DNA of 64,000 nucleotides from the NCBI RefSeq assembly GCF_008801405.1, contig NZ_VZPV01000001.1:1426001-1490000 (forward strand), given 5' to 3'. The DNA comes from Ralstonia insidiosa. GTDB taxonomy: Bacteria > Pseudomonadota > Gammaproteobacteria > Burkholderiales > Burkholderiaceae. Shown here piece by piece: positions 7,483 through 15,751 of this stretch. The notes under the pieces are model-generated. The model worked only from the letters and a program-made list of their open reading frames with translations, was not told the origin of the DNA and did not search any database. How positions within the stretch are numbered: the first letter of the stretch is position 1; each line of letters starts with the position of its first letter. Made by a program: the position numbers and the translations under genes.

Positions 7483-8751
7483 ATGCAAATCGCAGTAGTC
7501 GGCGCCGGCATCATCGGCATCAGCACGGCAGTCGCGCTGGCCCAGGAAGGCCATCAGGTCACCCTGATCGAACGCCATCCGGGCCCGGGCGAGGGCACCA
7601 GCTACGCCAACGGCGGCCAGCTCAGCTACAGCTATGTGGCGCCGCTGGCCGGCCCCGGCGTGCTTTCGCACGTACCGGGCTGGCTGCTGCGCAGCGATTC
7701 GCCGCTACGCCTGAAGCCTTCGCTAGACCCGGCGCTGCTGCGCTGGGGCCTGCGCTTCATCGCCGCCTGCAACCGCGAGCGTGCCGACCGCACCACGCGC
7801 GAGTTGCTCGCCCTGTCGTTCTACAGCCGCACCCGCATGGAAGCCCTGCGCGAGGCATCGCCCGAACTGGCCTTCAGCTTTGCCCGCCGCGGCAAGCTGG
7901 TGGTGCACCGCGATGCCGCAGCCTTCGAATCCGCCCGCGCCCAGGTCGGCTACCAGGCCACGCTGGGCTGCGAGCAGCACGCGCTGTCCGCCGACGAGGC
8001 CATTGCCCACGAACCTGCGCTCGACGGGGTGCGCGACCAGATCGTCGGTGCGATCTATACGCCCGATGAAGACGTGGCCGATTGCCACCAACTCTGCGTG
8101 GGCCTGTTCAACCGGCTGCGCGAGATGCCCAACGTGACGCTGCGCTTCAACACCGGGGTCAACGCGCTGTGGACGGAAGGCCGTCGCGTGCGCGGCGTGA
8201 CGCTGGCCGGCGGCGAGCAACTCGCAGCCGATGCGGTGGTGATGGCCGCCGGCGTCACCAGCGCCAAGCTGCTCGGCCCGCTGGGCATCGACCCTGGCCT
8301 GTATCCGCTCAAGGGCTACAGCATCAGCCTGCCGCTGGATGAAGGCGATGTTGCGCCGCGCATCAGCGTGACAGACGCCGCGCGCAAGATCGTCTATGCC
8401 CGCATCGGACAAACGCTGCGTGTGGCCGGCATGGCGGATCTGGTTGGCTGGTCGACCGCGCTCGACACCCGCCGTGTGCAGACCTTGTACGACGAAACCC
8501 GCGCGCTGTTTCCGGGCGCCATGCGTGCCAATGACGCGGGTGCCGATGCGGGGCCGTGGGCGGGCATGCGCCCGGCAACGCCGACCGGTGTGCCAGTGGT
8601 TGGCGCATCGCCGGTGGAAGGCTTGTGGCTGAATGTCGGCCACGGCGCATTGGGCTTTACGCTGGCGCTTGGCAGTGCAAGCCTGCTGGCAGACATGATC
8701 GCGGGGCGCAAGCCGGTGATTTCTCCGGCGCCCTACGCATTGGCCGCGTGA
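7483..8751 (+). CDS. dadA: D-amino acid dehydrogenase (DadA family flavoprotein)
   Basis: A 422-residue FAD enzyme of the glycine oxidase/DadA family, which oxidises D-amino acids to 2-oxo acids with electrons passing to the quinone pool. The N-terminus IAVVGAGIIGISTAVALAQEGHQVTLIER is the dinucleotide-binding fold, ending in the acidic Glu that holds ribose. SYANGGQLSYSYVAPLAGPGV is the DadA signature around the flavin, and near the C-terminus MRPATPTGVPVVG...NVGHGALGFTLALGS closes the FAD site, as in DadA. Length is as expected. It is followed 100 bases later by an amino acid binding protein, which fits a role in amino acid use. Several DadA paralogues are common in this group, so the exact substrate is open. 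Confidence 0.85.
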   Translation: MQIAVVGAGIIGISTAVALAQEGHQVTLIERHPGPGEGTSYANGGQLSYSYVAPLAGPGVLSHVPGWLLRSDSPLRLKPSLDPALLRWGLRFIAACNRERADRTTRELLALSFYSRTRMEALREASPELAFSFARRGKLVVHRDAAAFESARAQVGYQATLGCEQHALSADEAIAHEPALDGVRDQIVGAIYTPDEDVADCHQLCVGLFNRLREMPNVTLRFNTGVNALWTEGRRVRGVTLAGGEQLAADAVVMAAGVTSAKLLGPLGIDPGLYPLKGYSISLPLDEGDVAPRISVTDAARKIVYARIGQTLRVAGMADLVGWSTALDTRRVQTLYDETRALFPGAMRANDAGADAGPWAGMRPATPTGVPVVGASPVEGLWLNVGHGALGFTLALGSASLLADMIAGRKPVISPAPYALAA

Positions 8752-8780
8752 TAGAAGCAAAGAGATTCAAAAGACCGAGC

Positions 8781-8802
8781 GCGCAAGCTTGATCGCTTGC
8801 GC
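8781..8802. promoter_or_regulatory. perfect palindrome between dadA and the binding protein gene
   Basis: GCGCAAGC (8781-8788) and GCTTGCGC (8795-8802) form a perfect 8-bp inverted repeat around TTGATC. No U-run follows, so it is not a terminator. It lies about 50 bases before the binding protein start and could be an operator or an mRNA 5' stem that raises expression of the binding protein over dadA. Confidence 0.45.
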
Positions 8803-8853
8803 CAATTGGTAATCAAAGAAGTCTGAAGCGAACACACCCAAAGGAGGGGAAGC

Positions 8854-9789
8854 ATGAAGACGCTGCATCCGATCAATTCGACCAAACGCATCCTGTGCGG
8901 ACTGACGCTGGCTGCGACCGGCGCCCTGGCTGCGCTGTCCACCGGCGCGCAGGCACAGTCGAACGACACGCTGGCGAAGATCAAGCAATCGGGCGTGATT
9001 TCCGTCGGCTATCGTGAGTCGTCGATTCCGTTCTCGTACCAGGCCGATGCGAACACCATCACCGGCTACTCGCAAGAAATCTCCAACATGATCGTTGCCG
9101 GTGTGGAGAAGAAGCTGGGTGTGCCCAAGCTGCAGGTCAAGCTCACGCCGATCACGTCGCAGAACCGCATCTCGCTGCTGCAGAACGGCACGATCGATTT
9201 CGAGTGCGGCTCGACCACCAACAACCTTGAGCGCCAGAAGCAGGTCGCGTTCTCGAACAACATCTTCATCTACGGCATGCTGATGCTGGTGAAGAAGGAT
9301 TCGGGCATCAAGGACTTCCCGGACCTGAAGGGCAAGACCGTGGTGACCACCGCTGGCACGACGGAAGACCGCATCCTGCAGAAGATGAACGGTGAAGCAA
9401 AGGATGCCGACAAGATGAACCTGATCCTCGCCAAGGATCACGGCCAGGCATTCCTGACGCTGGAGTCGGGCCGCGCCGTCGCCTTCGTGATGGATGAGCC
9501 GCTGCTGTACGGCGAGCGCACCAAGGCCAAGAACCAGGCCGACTGGGTGGTGACCGGCACGCCCCTGCAGACCGAAACCTACGCGTGCATGATGCGCAAG
9601 GACGATCCGGCGTTCAAGAAGGTGGCCGACGACGTGATTGCCGACCTGATGAAGTCGGGCAAGGCCAATGACCTGTACAAGAAGTGGTTCCTGTCGCCGA
9701 TTCCGCCGAAGGGCCTGAACCTGAACTACCCGATGACGACGGGGATGAAGGATCTGTACGCCCACCCGAACGACAAGGCGATCCAATAA
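8854..9789 (+). CDS. polar amino acid ABC transporter substrate-binding protein (GltI-like)
   Basis: A 311-residue periplasmic binding protein with a strong AAAGGAGG ribosome binding site at 8840-8847. The signal peptide ends ...STGAQAQ. The mature part (DTLAKIKQSGVISVGYRESSIPFSY, GYSQEISNMI, QNRISLLQNGTIDFECGSTTNN, TTAGTTEDRILQKMN, DEPLLYGE, ETYACMMRKDDPAFK) closely follows the glutamate/aspartate binding protein GltI (SBP family 3). It has no permease or ATPase genes on its own strand; the nearest ones, on the opposite strand just downstream, carry their own binding protein. It may share that transporter or work with one elsewhere. A bidirectional terminator follows. Confidence 0.85.
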   Translation: MKTLHPINSTKRILCGLTLAATGALAALSTGAQAQSNDTLAKIKQSGVISVGYRESSIPFSYQADANTITGYSQEISNMIVAGVEKKLGVPKLQVKLTPITSQNRISLLQNGTIDFECGSTTNNLERQKQVAFSNNIFIYGMLMLVKKDSGIKDFPDLKGKTVVTTAGTTEDRILQKMNGEAKDADKMNLILAKDHGQAFLTLESGRAVAFVMDEPLLYGERTKAKNQADWVVTGTPLQTETYACMMRKDDPAFKKVADDVIADLMKSGKANDLYKKWFLSPIPPKGLNLNYPMTTGMKDLYAHPNDKAIQ

Positions 9790-9809
9790 GCTCGCTGGCT
9801 GTACAAACG

Positions 9810-9838
9810 AAAACGGGGGACATCGTCCCCCGTTTTTT
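9810..9838. terminator. bidirectional intrinsic terminator
   Basis: AAACGGGGGA (9811-9820) pairs with TCCCCCGTTT (9826-9835) around a 5-base loop, with T's on the right and A's on the left. It ends both the binding protein gene (plus) and the ABC operon (minus) that converge here. Confidence 0.88.
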
Positions 9839-9856
9839 ATTGCGCAATACCTGGGC

Positions 9857-10606
9857 TCACGCGGGTTGGGCCCACGGCGAGCGGATGTCTGCGAGGAATC
9901 GCTGCGCACGCGGATGCTGTGGGCGCAGGAAGAAGTCTTCGGGTTTGGCGCGCTCCAGCACCTGGCCCTGATCCATGAAGATCACGCGGTCGGCCACTTC
10001 GCGCGCGAAGCCCATTTCGTGCGTCACGCAGACCATGGTCATGCCGTCGCGGGCAAGGTCCTTCATCACCAGCAGCACTTCGTTCACCATCTCCGGGTCC
10101 AGCGCGGAGGTCGGCTCGTCGAACAACATCACCGGCGGTTTCATGGCCAGCGCACGGGCAATTGCCACGCGTTGTTGCTGCCCGCCTGAGAGCGCGCCTG
10201 GGTAGGCGTCGGCCTTGTGCGGCAGACCCACGCGTTCCAGCAGACGCATCGCAAAGTCGCGCGCTTCCTGCGGCAGCATGCGCTTAAGTTGCACTGGTGC
10301 CAGCGTGCAGTTCTGCATGACCGTCAGGTGCGGAAACAGGTTGAACTGCTGGAACACAAAGCCGATGCCGCTGCGCAGAACGTTCACGTTCACGCCGTGT
10401 GCATGCACGTCTTGCCCGTTGACGATGATGCGGCCTTTCTGGATCGGCTCCAGCCGGTTCAGCGTGCGGATCAGCGTTGACTTGCCCGAGCCCGACGGCC
10501 CGCACACCACCACAACCTCGCCCTGGGCGACGGTTTCATTGATGTCGACGAGGGCGTGATACTCGCCGTACCACTTGTCGACGTGTTCGATCGTAATCAT
10601 GTTCAT
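9857..10606 (-). CDS. polar amino acid ABC transporter ATPase (GltL/GlnQ-like)
   Basis: The 249-residue ATPase of an amino acid importer. The start chosen is the ATG at 10606, which overlaps the upstream permease stop as ATGA; a further upstream ATG would run into that gene. Motifs: Walker A GPSGSGKST (residues 36-44), Q-loop VFQQFNLFPHLT (84-95), ABC signature LSGGQQQR (139-146), Walker B VMLFDEP (159-165) and the switch His in VTHEMGF. All are intact. It powers uptake with the two permeases encoded directly upstream in the same operon (order: binding protein, permease, permease, ATPase). Confidence 0.92.
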   Translation of the reverse strand: MNMITIEHVDKWYGEYHALVDINETVAQGEVVVVCGPSGSGKSTLIRTLNRLEPIQKGRIIVNGQDVHAHGVNVNVLRSGIGFVFQQFNLFPHLTVMQNCTLAPVQLKRMLPQEARDFAMRLLERVGLPHKADAYPGALSGGQQQRVAIARALAMKPPVMLFDEPTSALDPEMVNEVLLVMKDLARDGMTMVCVTHEMGFAREVADRVIFMDQGQVLERAKPEDFFLRPQHPRAQRFLADIRSPWAQPA

Positions 10607-11295
10607 GGTTTGGATGGAGCGTGTGCGGCAAGGCGCCGCTCCAGGAAGAACGCCACGCGGGTCAGGCTGAAGCACATCACGAAATAGCTGATCGCCAGCA
10701 GGCCGTAGACCTCGGCAGACTTGACCATGACGGCCGTGCTGATCTGCCCCGCCACGAACGACACCTCGGGCAGGCTGATGATGTAGCCGAGCGAGGTCTC
10801 CTTGATGGTGGAGACGAGCTGGTTGACCAGCGACGGCAGCATGTTGCGCAGTGCCTGCGGCAGGATCACGCGCTGCATTGCCTGCATATATGACAGACCG
10901 AGTGAGCGGGCGGATTCCATTTGCCCACGAGGCAGAGCCTGGATGCCGGCGCGGACGATCTCCGCCAGATAGGCACCGTCAAAGATCACCAGCGCGGTCA
11001 GCATGGTGCTGAACTGGTCTGTACGCTGGCCGGTGATGGTGGGCAGCAGGAAGTACGCCCAGAAGATCACCATCAGCAGCGGTGTACCGCGCACCACGTA
11101 GACGAGCGCTGTGGCCGGCCAGCGCAGCACGGCAAACGGGCTCACGCGGCACAGGCCCAGCACGATGCCCACCGGCAGTGCCAGAACAAGGCCCGCCGAC
11201 GCCAGCAGAAAGGTCAGTGCCAGACCGCCCAACGGGCCGTTCGGATACTGGCCGATCAGGTAGTAAACGCCGTAGGTTTGAATGAGGTCGAGCAT
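10603..11295 (-). CDS. polar amino acid ABC transporter permease (GltK-like)
   Basis: A 230-residue inner membrane permease of the HisM/GltK family with about five hydrophobic segments. The cytoplasmic EAA loop, EIVRAGIQALPRGQMESARSLGLSYMQAMQRVILPQALRNMLPSL, is the contact site for the ATPase. The stop overlaps the ATPase start by four bases and two bases separate it from the other permease, so the three genes are tightly coupled. Likely forms a heterodimer with the product of 11298-11993. Confidence 0.9.
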   Translation of the reverse strand: MLDLIQTYGVYYLIGQYPNGPLGGLALTFLLASAGLVLALPVGIVLGLCRVSPFAVLRWPATALVYVVRGTPLLMVIFWAYFLLPTITGQRTDQFSTMLTALVIFDGAYLAEIVRAGIQALPRGQMESARSLGLSYMQAMQRVILPQALRNMLPSLVNQLVSTIKETSLGYIISLPEVSFVAGQISTAVMVKSAEVYGLLAISYFVMCFSLTRVAFFLERRLAAHAPSKP

Positions 11296-11297
11296 GG

Positions 11298-11993
11298 CTA
11301 CAGCGTCCGCACAGGATAGCGATGCTGATACCAGGCGGAGAACACCGTGATCGCAATCGAAATGGTCAGGTAGGCCGCCGTGGCAAACGCAAACGCTTCA
11401 AAGCCGCGGAAGGTGGCGGACTCCACCTGTTGTGCCTGGTACATCAGCTCAGCCACGCCGATCACCATGGCGATGCTGGAGTTCTTCCATAGGCTCAGCG
11501 TTTGGCTGACCAACGGTGGCACGGTCACGCGCAACGATTGCGGCAGCACCACGAGCCGCATCGCCTGAAGGAAAGAAAGGCCGAGTGCGCGGCTGGCTTC
11601 CAACTGCTCCTTCGGGATCGATCGGATGCCGCTGCGGATGTCTTCCGCCATATAGGCGGCCGTGTAGAGCACGAGCGCAATGACGGCGCTCGCGGCTTCG
11701 TAGTTCAGGCTATAGAGCCAGTCCTTGATGAACTGCGGCAGGATCTGCGGCGCGCCGAAATACCAGAACAGCATGTGCGCAAGCAGCGGCACGTTGCGGA
11801 TGGCTTCAACGTAGGTCTGGCCGATGGCGCGCAACGGTGCGGCCGGTGCCAGGCGCAGCAGCGCCACCACGATCGCAAGCGGCAACGCCAGCACGAAGGC
11901 CAGCAGCGATAGCTTGATCGACAGGAAGAAGCCGCTGACAAGCCACTGGTGATACTGCCCCGAGAGCAGCATCGACAAATCAAATTGGGGCAT
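11298..11993 (-). CDS. polar amino acid ABC transporter permease (GltJ-like)
   Basis: A 231-residue permease of the same family as its neighbour, with FFLSIKLSLLAFVLALPLAIVVALLR as an early helix and the EAA loop EDIRSGIRSIPKEQLEASRALGLSFLQAMRLVVLPQ. It starts at 11993, 58 bases after the binding protein gene, with a large intercistronic hairpin in between. Together with the second permease and the ATPase it makes up the membrane part of an amino acid importer, probably for glutamate/aspartate or a similar polar amino acid. Confidence 0.9.
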   Translation of the reverse strand: MPQFDLSMLLSGQYHQWLVSGFFLSIKLSLLAFVLALPLAIVVALLRLAPAAPLRAIGQTYVEAIRNVPLLAHMLFWYFGAPQILPQFIKDWLYSLNYEAASAVIALVLYTAAYMAEDIRSGIRSIPKEQLEASRALGLSFLQAMRLVVLPQSLRVTVPPLVSQTLSLWKNSSIAMVIGVAELMYQAQQVESATFRGFEAFAFATAAYLTISIAITVFSAWYQHRYPVRTL

Positions 11994-12004
11994 GGAGTTT
12001 CATA

Positions 12005-12039
12005 CCGCCCGGCCGAGGTTGAAACCCCGGTCCGGGCGG
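12005..12039 (-). promoter_or_regulatory. intercistronic hairpin between binding protein and permease genes
   Basis: CCGCCCGG (12005-12012) pairs perfectly with CCGGGCGG (12032-12039), and the inner part CCGAGGTT/AACCCCGG extends the stem with one bulge and one mismatch. No U-run follows on the minus strand. Such stems after the binding protein gene usually protect the upstream mRNA from 3' decay, giving more binding protein than permease. Confidence 0.6.
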
Positions 12040-12051
12040 CCCGACTTGTAG

Positions 12052-12897
12052 TTAGTCGATCTTGTCGGTGGAAATCTTGAAGGTGCGCTGCGGGAAGGCC
12101 ATCTTCGTGGTCGGGCCGAACCACTTGTCGAACAGCTTTTGTGCTTCGCCGCTCTTTTCCATGCCCAGCAGCACGTCGTCAACCTGCTTCTTGAAGGCCG
12201 GCTCCCCCTTGCGGATGCCCAGCGCGAGGTGCTCGGTCGACAGGTTCTGCGGCAGGAGCGCGTAGTCCTTGGCCACCGGGCCCATCTTGGCCATGTTGCC
12301 GATCAGCGTGGTCTCGTCGTTCACGTAGGCGACGCCCTTGCCTTGTTGCAGGGCCAGCAGCGCTTGCGGGCTGTTGTCGAACGAGACGACATCGGCATTC
12401 TTGATGGTCTTGGCGATGTTGGCTTCCATGGTGGAGCCCTTGACCGTCAGGAGCTTCTTGCCGTCGAGCTGGGCAAGCGACGTGATGCCGCTGTCCTTCT
12501 TGACCATGGCCTTCTGGCCGGTGATGAAGGTCGACACCGAGAAGTCGATCTGCGCCTCGCGCTCCTTGTTGTGCGTGAGCGACGCGGCCAGCAGATCCAC
12601 GCGGCCTTGCTGCAGCTCGGGCAGGCGTGCGGCCACGGCCAGTTGCTTGAGCACGGGCTTCACGCCGATGCTCTTGGCCACGGCGTCGCACATATCGACG
12701 TCGTAGCCGACGATCTCGCGGCTCATCGGGTCTTTCAGGAAGCTGAACGGCTCATCGGTGCCGAGCACGCCGCAGACGAGTTCACCTTTCTTCTTGATGT
12801 CGGCGAGCTGGTCGGCATGGGCAATCGTGGCGACCAGGGTGGCGGCGGCCAGGACGGCAGCGCCGGCAACTTGTGTCAGACGTCGGTTTGTTTTCAT
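12052..12897 (-). CDS. polar amino acid ABC transporter substrate-binding protein
   Basis: First gene of the minus-strand ABC operon; 281 residues from the ATG at 12897, which has GGAGGA six bases upstream. The signal peptide (TNRRLTQVAGAAVLAAATLVATIAHA) is followed by an SBP family 3 domain: DIKKKGELVCGVLGTDEPFSF, GYDVDMCDAVAKSIG, LPELQQGRVDLLAASLTHNKERE, FITGQKAMVKKDSGI, TVKGSTMEANIAK. It differs from the orphan binding protein at 8854, so the region has two binding proteins for one set of membrane components. Ligand is probably a polar amino acid; the motifs do not separate glutamate/aspartate from others. Confidence 0.88.
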   Translation of the reverse strand: MKTNRRLTQVAGAAVLAAATLVATIAHADQLADIKKKGELVCGVLGTDEPFSFLKDPMSREIVGYDVDMCDAVAKSIGVKPVLKQLAVAARLPELQQGRVDLLAASLTHNKEREAQIDFSVSTFITGQKAMVKKDSGITSLAQLDGKKLLTVKGSTMEANIAKTIKNADVVSFDNSPQALLALQQGKGVAYVNDETTLIGNMAKMGPVAKDYALLPQNLSTEHLALGIRKGEPAFKKQVDDVLLGMEKSGEAQKLFDKWFGPTTKMAFPQRTFKISTDKID

Positions 12898-13254
12898 CGG
12901 ATTTCCTCCTTGACGACTTGGATGGGTGGCAGTGCGTGAATCAAGATCGACCGCGAGCATACAGGCGTGCGACAAGCTTGGCTGCTCGCTATCCGGATAA
13001 CCATATGACGGCAGCGCAAGCCGCCCAACTATAGACCATGCGGACTGGCACAAACGCAGGCTGGAAAACGGGTTGGGACGAATTGCACGGGCGGGCTTAC
13101 GGGTTGTCGGCAACGCTGGCTGAGGTGGCTCAAATGCAGGCGCGGCAGGATTGAGGCACGGCGTGCTTGTTATGGAAAGAAGACATGGGTTCCCATTAAT
13201 GACATGGCAACCGACCCGGCTCCATCGGGGGATTCCCGGTGCCGTGCGCTGGTC
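12898..13254. other. intergenic region upstream of the ABC operon
   Basis: About 350 bases that must contain the promoter of the minus-strand transporter operon. Apart from the GGAGGA site next to 12897 I cannot support a particular -10/-35 pair, terminator or small gene. Confidence 0.35.
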
Positions 13255-13857
13255 TTACAGGGCGCCGCAGATGGTTTCGTTGATGGGCACGTCGCCGACC
13301 ATCTCATGGTCGTTGCCGCGATAGCGGTAGGCCAGGCTCAGGCCCAGGCGCGTCAGGATGCGTACGTCGCCGTTGTTGCAGATGTTCTTCTGCAGGATCG
13401 GCACGAAGTTCAGCCGGAAACCCTGCGACGCAGCCGAGTGCGCCGCATAGTTGGTCAGCGTGATGAGGAAGACGAGATTCTTCTTCTGCGCCAGCGTGCA
13501 TTGCACAAGCGCAGTCTCCCGGTCGAGCGGGATGGGGGTGAAACGGTTGATTTCCGTGCAAGCCTGGGTGAGCGCCCGATCGGTATTGCGGGCGGGGCCG
13601 GTGAGGGCAGGCACGCCGGCGGCAGCGGTGCTGCGGCCGGTGGCGGCACCGACCAGCATGCGTGCCAGCGGAGTCAGCTCTTGCAGGGCAGAAGCTCCGG
13701 CCGAGGACTGCGATTGTGCCCACAGGGGGCTGGCCAGCAACGGCAGGGCAATCGCCAGGGCGCGCGCAGCGCTTGCCCGACCACTCGTCTGACGGCAACG
13801 CAGGCGGCCTTTCACATCCAGACCGATCCGAATGGCGGCGTGTTGAGTCACAGACAT
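13255..13857 (-). CDS. hypothetical secreted protein with four cysteines
   Basis: I do not recognise this family. The frame codes for about 200 residues from the ATG at 13857; a GTG at 13815 would give a more ordinary signal peptide (KGRLRCRQTSGRASAARALAIALPLLASPLWAQ). After the cleavage site the protein has a low-complexity stretch and then a C-terminal half with four cysteines (ACTEIN, QCTLAQK, KNICNN, ETICGAL), probably two disulfides in the periplasm, and a hydrophobic LVFLITLTNYA segment. Codon use matches the neighbours. It stands alone between the ABC operon and the IclR gene, on the same strand as both. Confidence 0.6.
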   Translation of the reverse strand: MSVTQHAAIRIGLDVKGRLRCRQTSGRASAARALAIALPLLASPLWAQSQSSAGASALQELTPLARMLVGAATGRSTAAAGVPALTGPARNTDRALTQACTEINRFTPIPLDRETALVQCTLAQKKNLVFLITLTNYAAHSAASQGFRLNFVPILQKNICNNGDVRILTRLGLSLAYRYRGNDHEMVGDVPINETICGAL

Positions 13858-13947
13858 CCTCTTTGCCCACGAAGCGACAATTTTATTGAAAAAAACGCCG
13901 GGATGCGAGGCGCCTAATGCACCCAATCGCACGCAACTTGCTTGCGA

Positions 13948-14739
13948 TCAGGTCCGCACACGCACCATGGCCGAGATGCGCTCGGCCGCTGCCTGCAATG
14001 GTTCGAGAAACTGCTTGGTCATCTGCTTGGCTGACGTACGGTTGGCCTGCCCGCTGATGTTCATGGCGGCGATGATATCGCCCGCCCGATTGCGGATCGG
14101 CGCTGACAGCGAGATCAGCCCTTCCTCCAACTCCTGGTCAACCAGCGCCCAGCCCTGCTGGCGCACGCCGGCAATGACCGCCTTCAAGGCATCGACTTCG
14201 GTGACGGTGCGCTGCGTGCGCGCGCGGCGGTCGGATTCGCGCAGCACGATGTCGAGCCGGTCTTCCGGCAGGCCGGACAGCAGCACGCGCCCCATCGACG
14301 TGCAGAACGCCGGCAGGCGGCTGCCGACCGCCAGGTTCAACGCGATGATCTTCTGCGTGGGCACGCGCAGCACGTACACGATTTCCGTGCCATCGAGCAC
14401 CGAGGCGGAGCAGCTCTCATGCACCGTCTGCACCAGCTCTTCCATCACCGGCTCGGCGAGGTTCCAGAACGGCATCGAGGTGAGATAGGCGAAACCTAGG
14501 TCGAGAATCTTGGGCGTGAGCCGGAACAGGCGCCCTTCAAAGCTGACGTAGCCCAGGCTCACCAGCGTTAGCAGGATGCGACGGGCGCCTGCGCGCGTGA
14601 GGCCGGTTGCTTCGGCAACTTCGGAGAGCGTCTGCTCGGGCCGCTCCGCATTGAAGGCGCGGATGACGGACAACCCGCGTGCGAAGGATTGCACGTAGGA
14701 ATCGCTGGGTTTTTCGGCAGGAAGTTCGGCGGCGGACAT
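13948..14739 (-). CDS. pcaR: IclR-family regulator of the beta-ketoadipate pathway (PcaR/PcaU type)
   Basis: A 263-residue IclR protein. Residues about 15-75 form the winged helix-turn-helix (VQSFARGLSVIRAF, TLSEVAEATGLTRAGARRILLTLVSLGYV), followed by the effector domain (SMPFWNLAEPVMEELVQTVHESCSASVLDGTEIVYVLRVP, SRLPAFCTSMGRVLLSGLP) characteristic of the PcaR/PcaU/PobR branch, whose members sense beta-ketoadipate or protocatechuate. It is divergent from pcaI, and the intergenic region carries two palindromes of the GTTCG-N5-CGAAC type. The start at 14739 is favoured because a longer form to 14835 adds an unconserved N-terminus and approaches the operator. Likely an activator of the pca operon and possibly of its own gene. 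Confidence 0.85.
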   Translation of the reverse strand: MSAAELPAEKPSDSYVQSFARGLSVIRAFNAERPEQTLSEVAEATGLTRAGARRILLTLVSLGYVSFEGRLFRLTPKILDLGFAYLTSMPFWNLAEPVMEELVQTVHESCSASVLDGTEIVYVLRVPTQKIIALNLAVGSRLPAFCTSMGRVLLSGLPEDRLDIVLRESDRRARTQRTVTEVDALKAVIAGVRQQGWALVDQELEEGLISLSAPIRNRAGDIIAAMNISGQANRTSAKQMTKQFLEPLQAAAERISAMVRVRT

Positions 14740-14859
14740 GCAGAGAAGCGAAAGCGGAGTACTGACCTCAAGACTACTGATATTCCACAAGTTTCGCCAC
14801 TCGAACGCCTGATCGCTATGCGTACGCCTTGACACGGCCGGGAGCCCGGGCGTAGATTA

Positions 14860-14893
14860 GTTCTTGGATCGAACGTGAGTTCGTATATCGAAC
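14860..14893 (+). promoter_or_regulatory. paired PcaR-type operator upstream of pcaI
   Basis: GTTCTTGGATCGAAC (14860-14874) and GTTCGTATATCGAAC (14879-14893) are two near-palindromes on the same face of the helix, 19 bases start to start with a 4-base spacer. They match the form of sites bound by IclR regulators of protocatechuate catabolism (GTTCGATAATCGCAC-like). They lie between the IclR gene and pcaI, about 170 bases before the pcaI start. Confidence 0.72.
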
Positions 14894-15061
14894 AAAAGGG
14901 AGCGTGGGCCGGACAGCAAAGGCCTGTGTCGATCCAGTCATCAATCAGGAGACTCGCAGGCCGCGCGCTCGCGGCCCGGCCATTTGCGTGACTTGTGGCC
15001 CGCGATGCTCCGAGCGGCGCCAGGCGATCAAAATGCGTGGCGCCCCTGCCGGAGAATGCAC

Positions 15062-15751
15062 GTGATCAACAAGATTTGTCCGTCTGTGGAGGCCGCGCTG
15101 GCCGATATCCCTGACGGTGCCACCATCATGATCGGCGGGTTTGGTACCGCTGGCATGCCCTCTGAGCTCATCGACGGGCTCATCGCCCACGGCGCACGTG
15201 ACCTCACTATCATCAACAACAACGCCGGCAACGGCGAGACAGGCCTTGCCGCGCTGCTCAAGGCACGCCGTGTGCGCAAGATCATCTGCTCGTTCCCGCG
15301 CCAGGCCGACTCGTACGTGTTTGACGCGCTCTACCGCGCCGGCGAAATCGAGCTGGAGCTGGTGCCGCAGGGCAATCTGGCCGAGCGCATCCGCGCTGCG
15401 GGTGCTGGCATCGGTGGCTTCTTCTGCCCGACCGCGTACGGCACGCAACTGGCAGAGGGCAAGGAGACACGCATCATCGACGGCAAACCGTACGTATTCG
15501 AGCTGCCGCTGACCGCCGACTACGCGCTCATCAAGGCGCTGCGGGCGGACCGCTGGGGCAACCTCGTCTACCGCAAGACCGCGCGCAACTTTGGTCCGGT
15601 GATGGCCATGGCGGCCAAATGCACCATTGCGCAAGTCAGCGAGACAGTGGAGCTGGGCGCGTTGGACCCGGAGCACATCGTCACGCCCGGTATCTTCGTC
15701 AAGCGTGTCGTCCAACTCGGCAGCGCTGTACAAGCCAAGGAGGCCGCATGA
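15062..15751 (+). CDS. pcaI: 3-oxoadipate CoA-transferase subunit A
   Basis: Alpha subunit of the enzyme that moves CoA from succinyl-CoA to beta-ketoadipate, the penultimate step to acetyl-CoA and succinyl-CoA. 229 residues from the GTG at 15062, chosen because GGAG at 15051 sits seven bases before it; an ATG at 15056 is too close to that site. The N-terminal block INKICPSVEAALADIPDGATIMIGGFGTAGMPSELIDGL and the later GGFFCPTAYGT, EGKETRIIDGKPYVFELPL are typical for CoA-transferase family I subunit A. Its stop overlaps the pcaJ start (ATGA). First gene of the operon pcaIJFBDC. Confidence 0.93.
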   Translation: MINKICPSVEAALADIPDGATIMIGGFGTAGMPSELIDGLIAHGARDLTIINNNAGNGETGLAALLKARRVRKIICSFPRQADSYVFDALYRAGEIELELVPQGNLAERIRAAGAGIGGFFCPTAYGTQLAEGKETRIIDGKPYVFELPLTADYALIKALRADRWGNLVYRKTARNFGPVMAMAAKCTIAQVSETVELGALDPEHIVTPGIFVKRVVQLGSAVQAKEAA

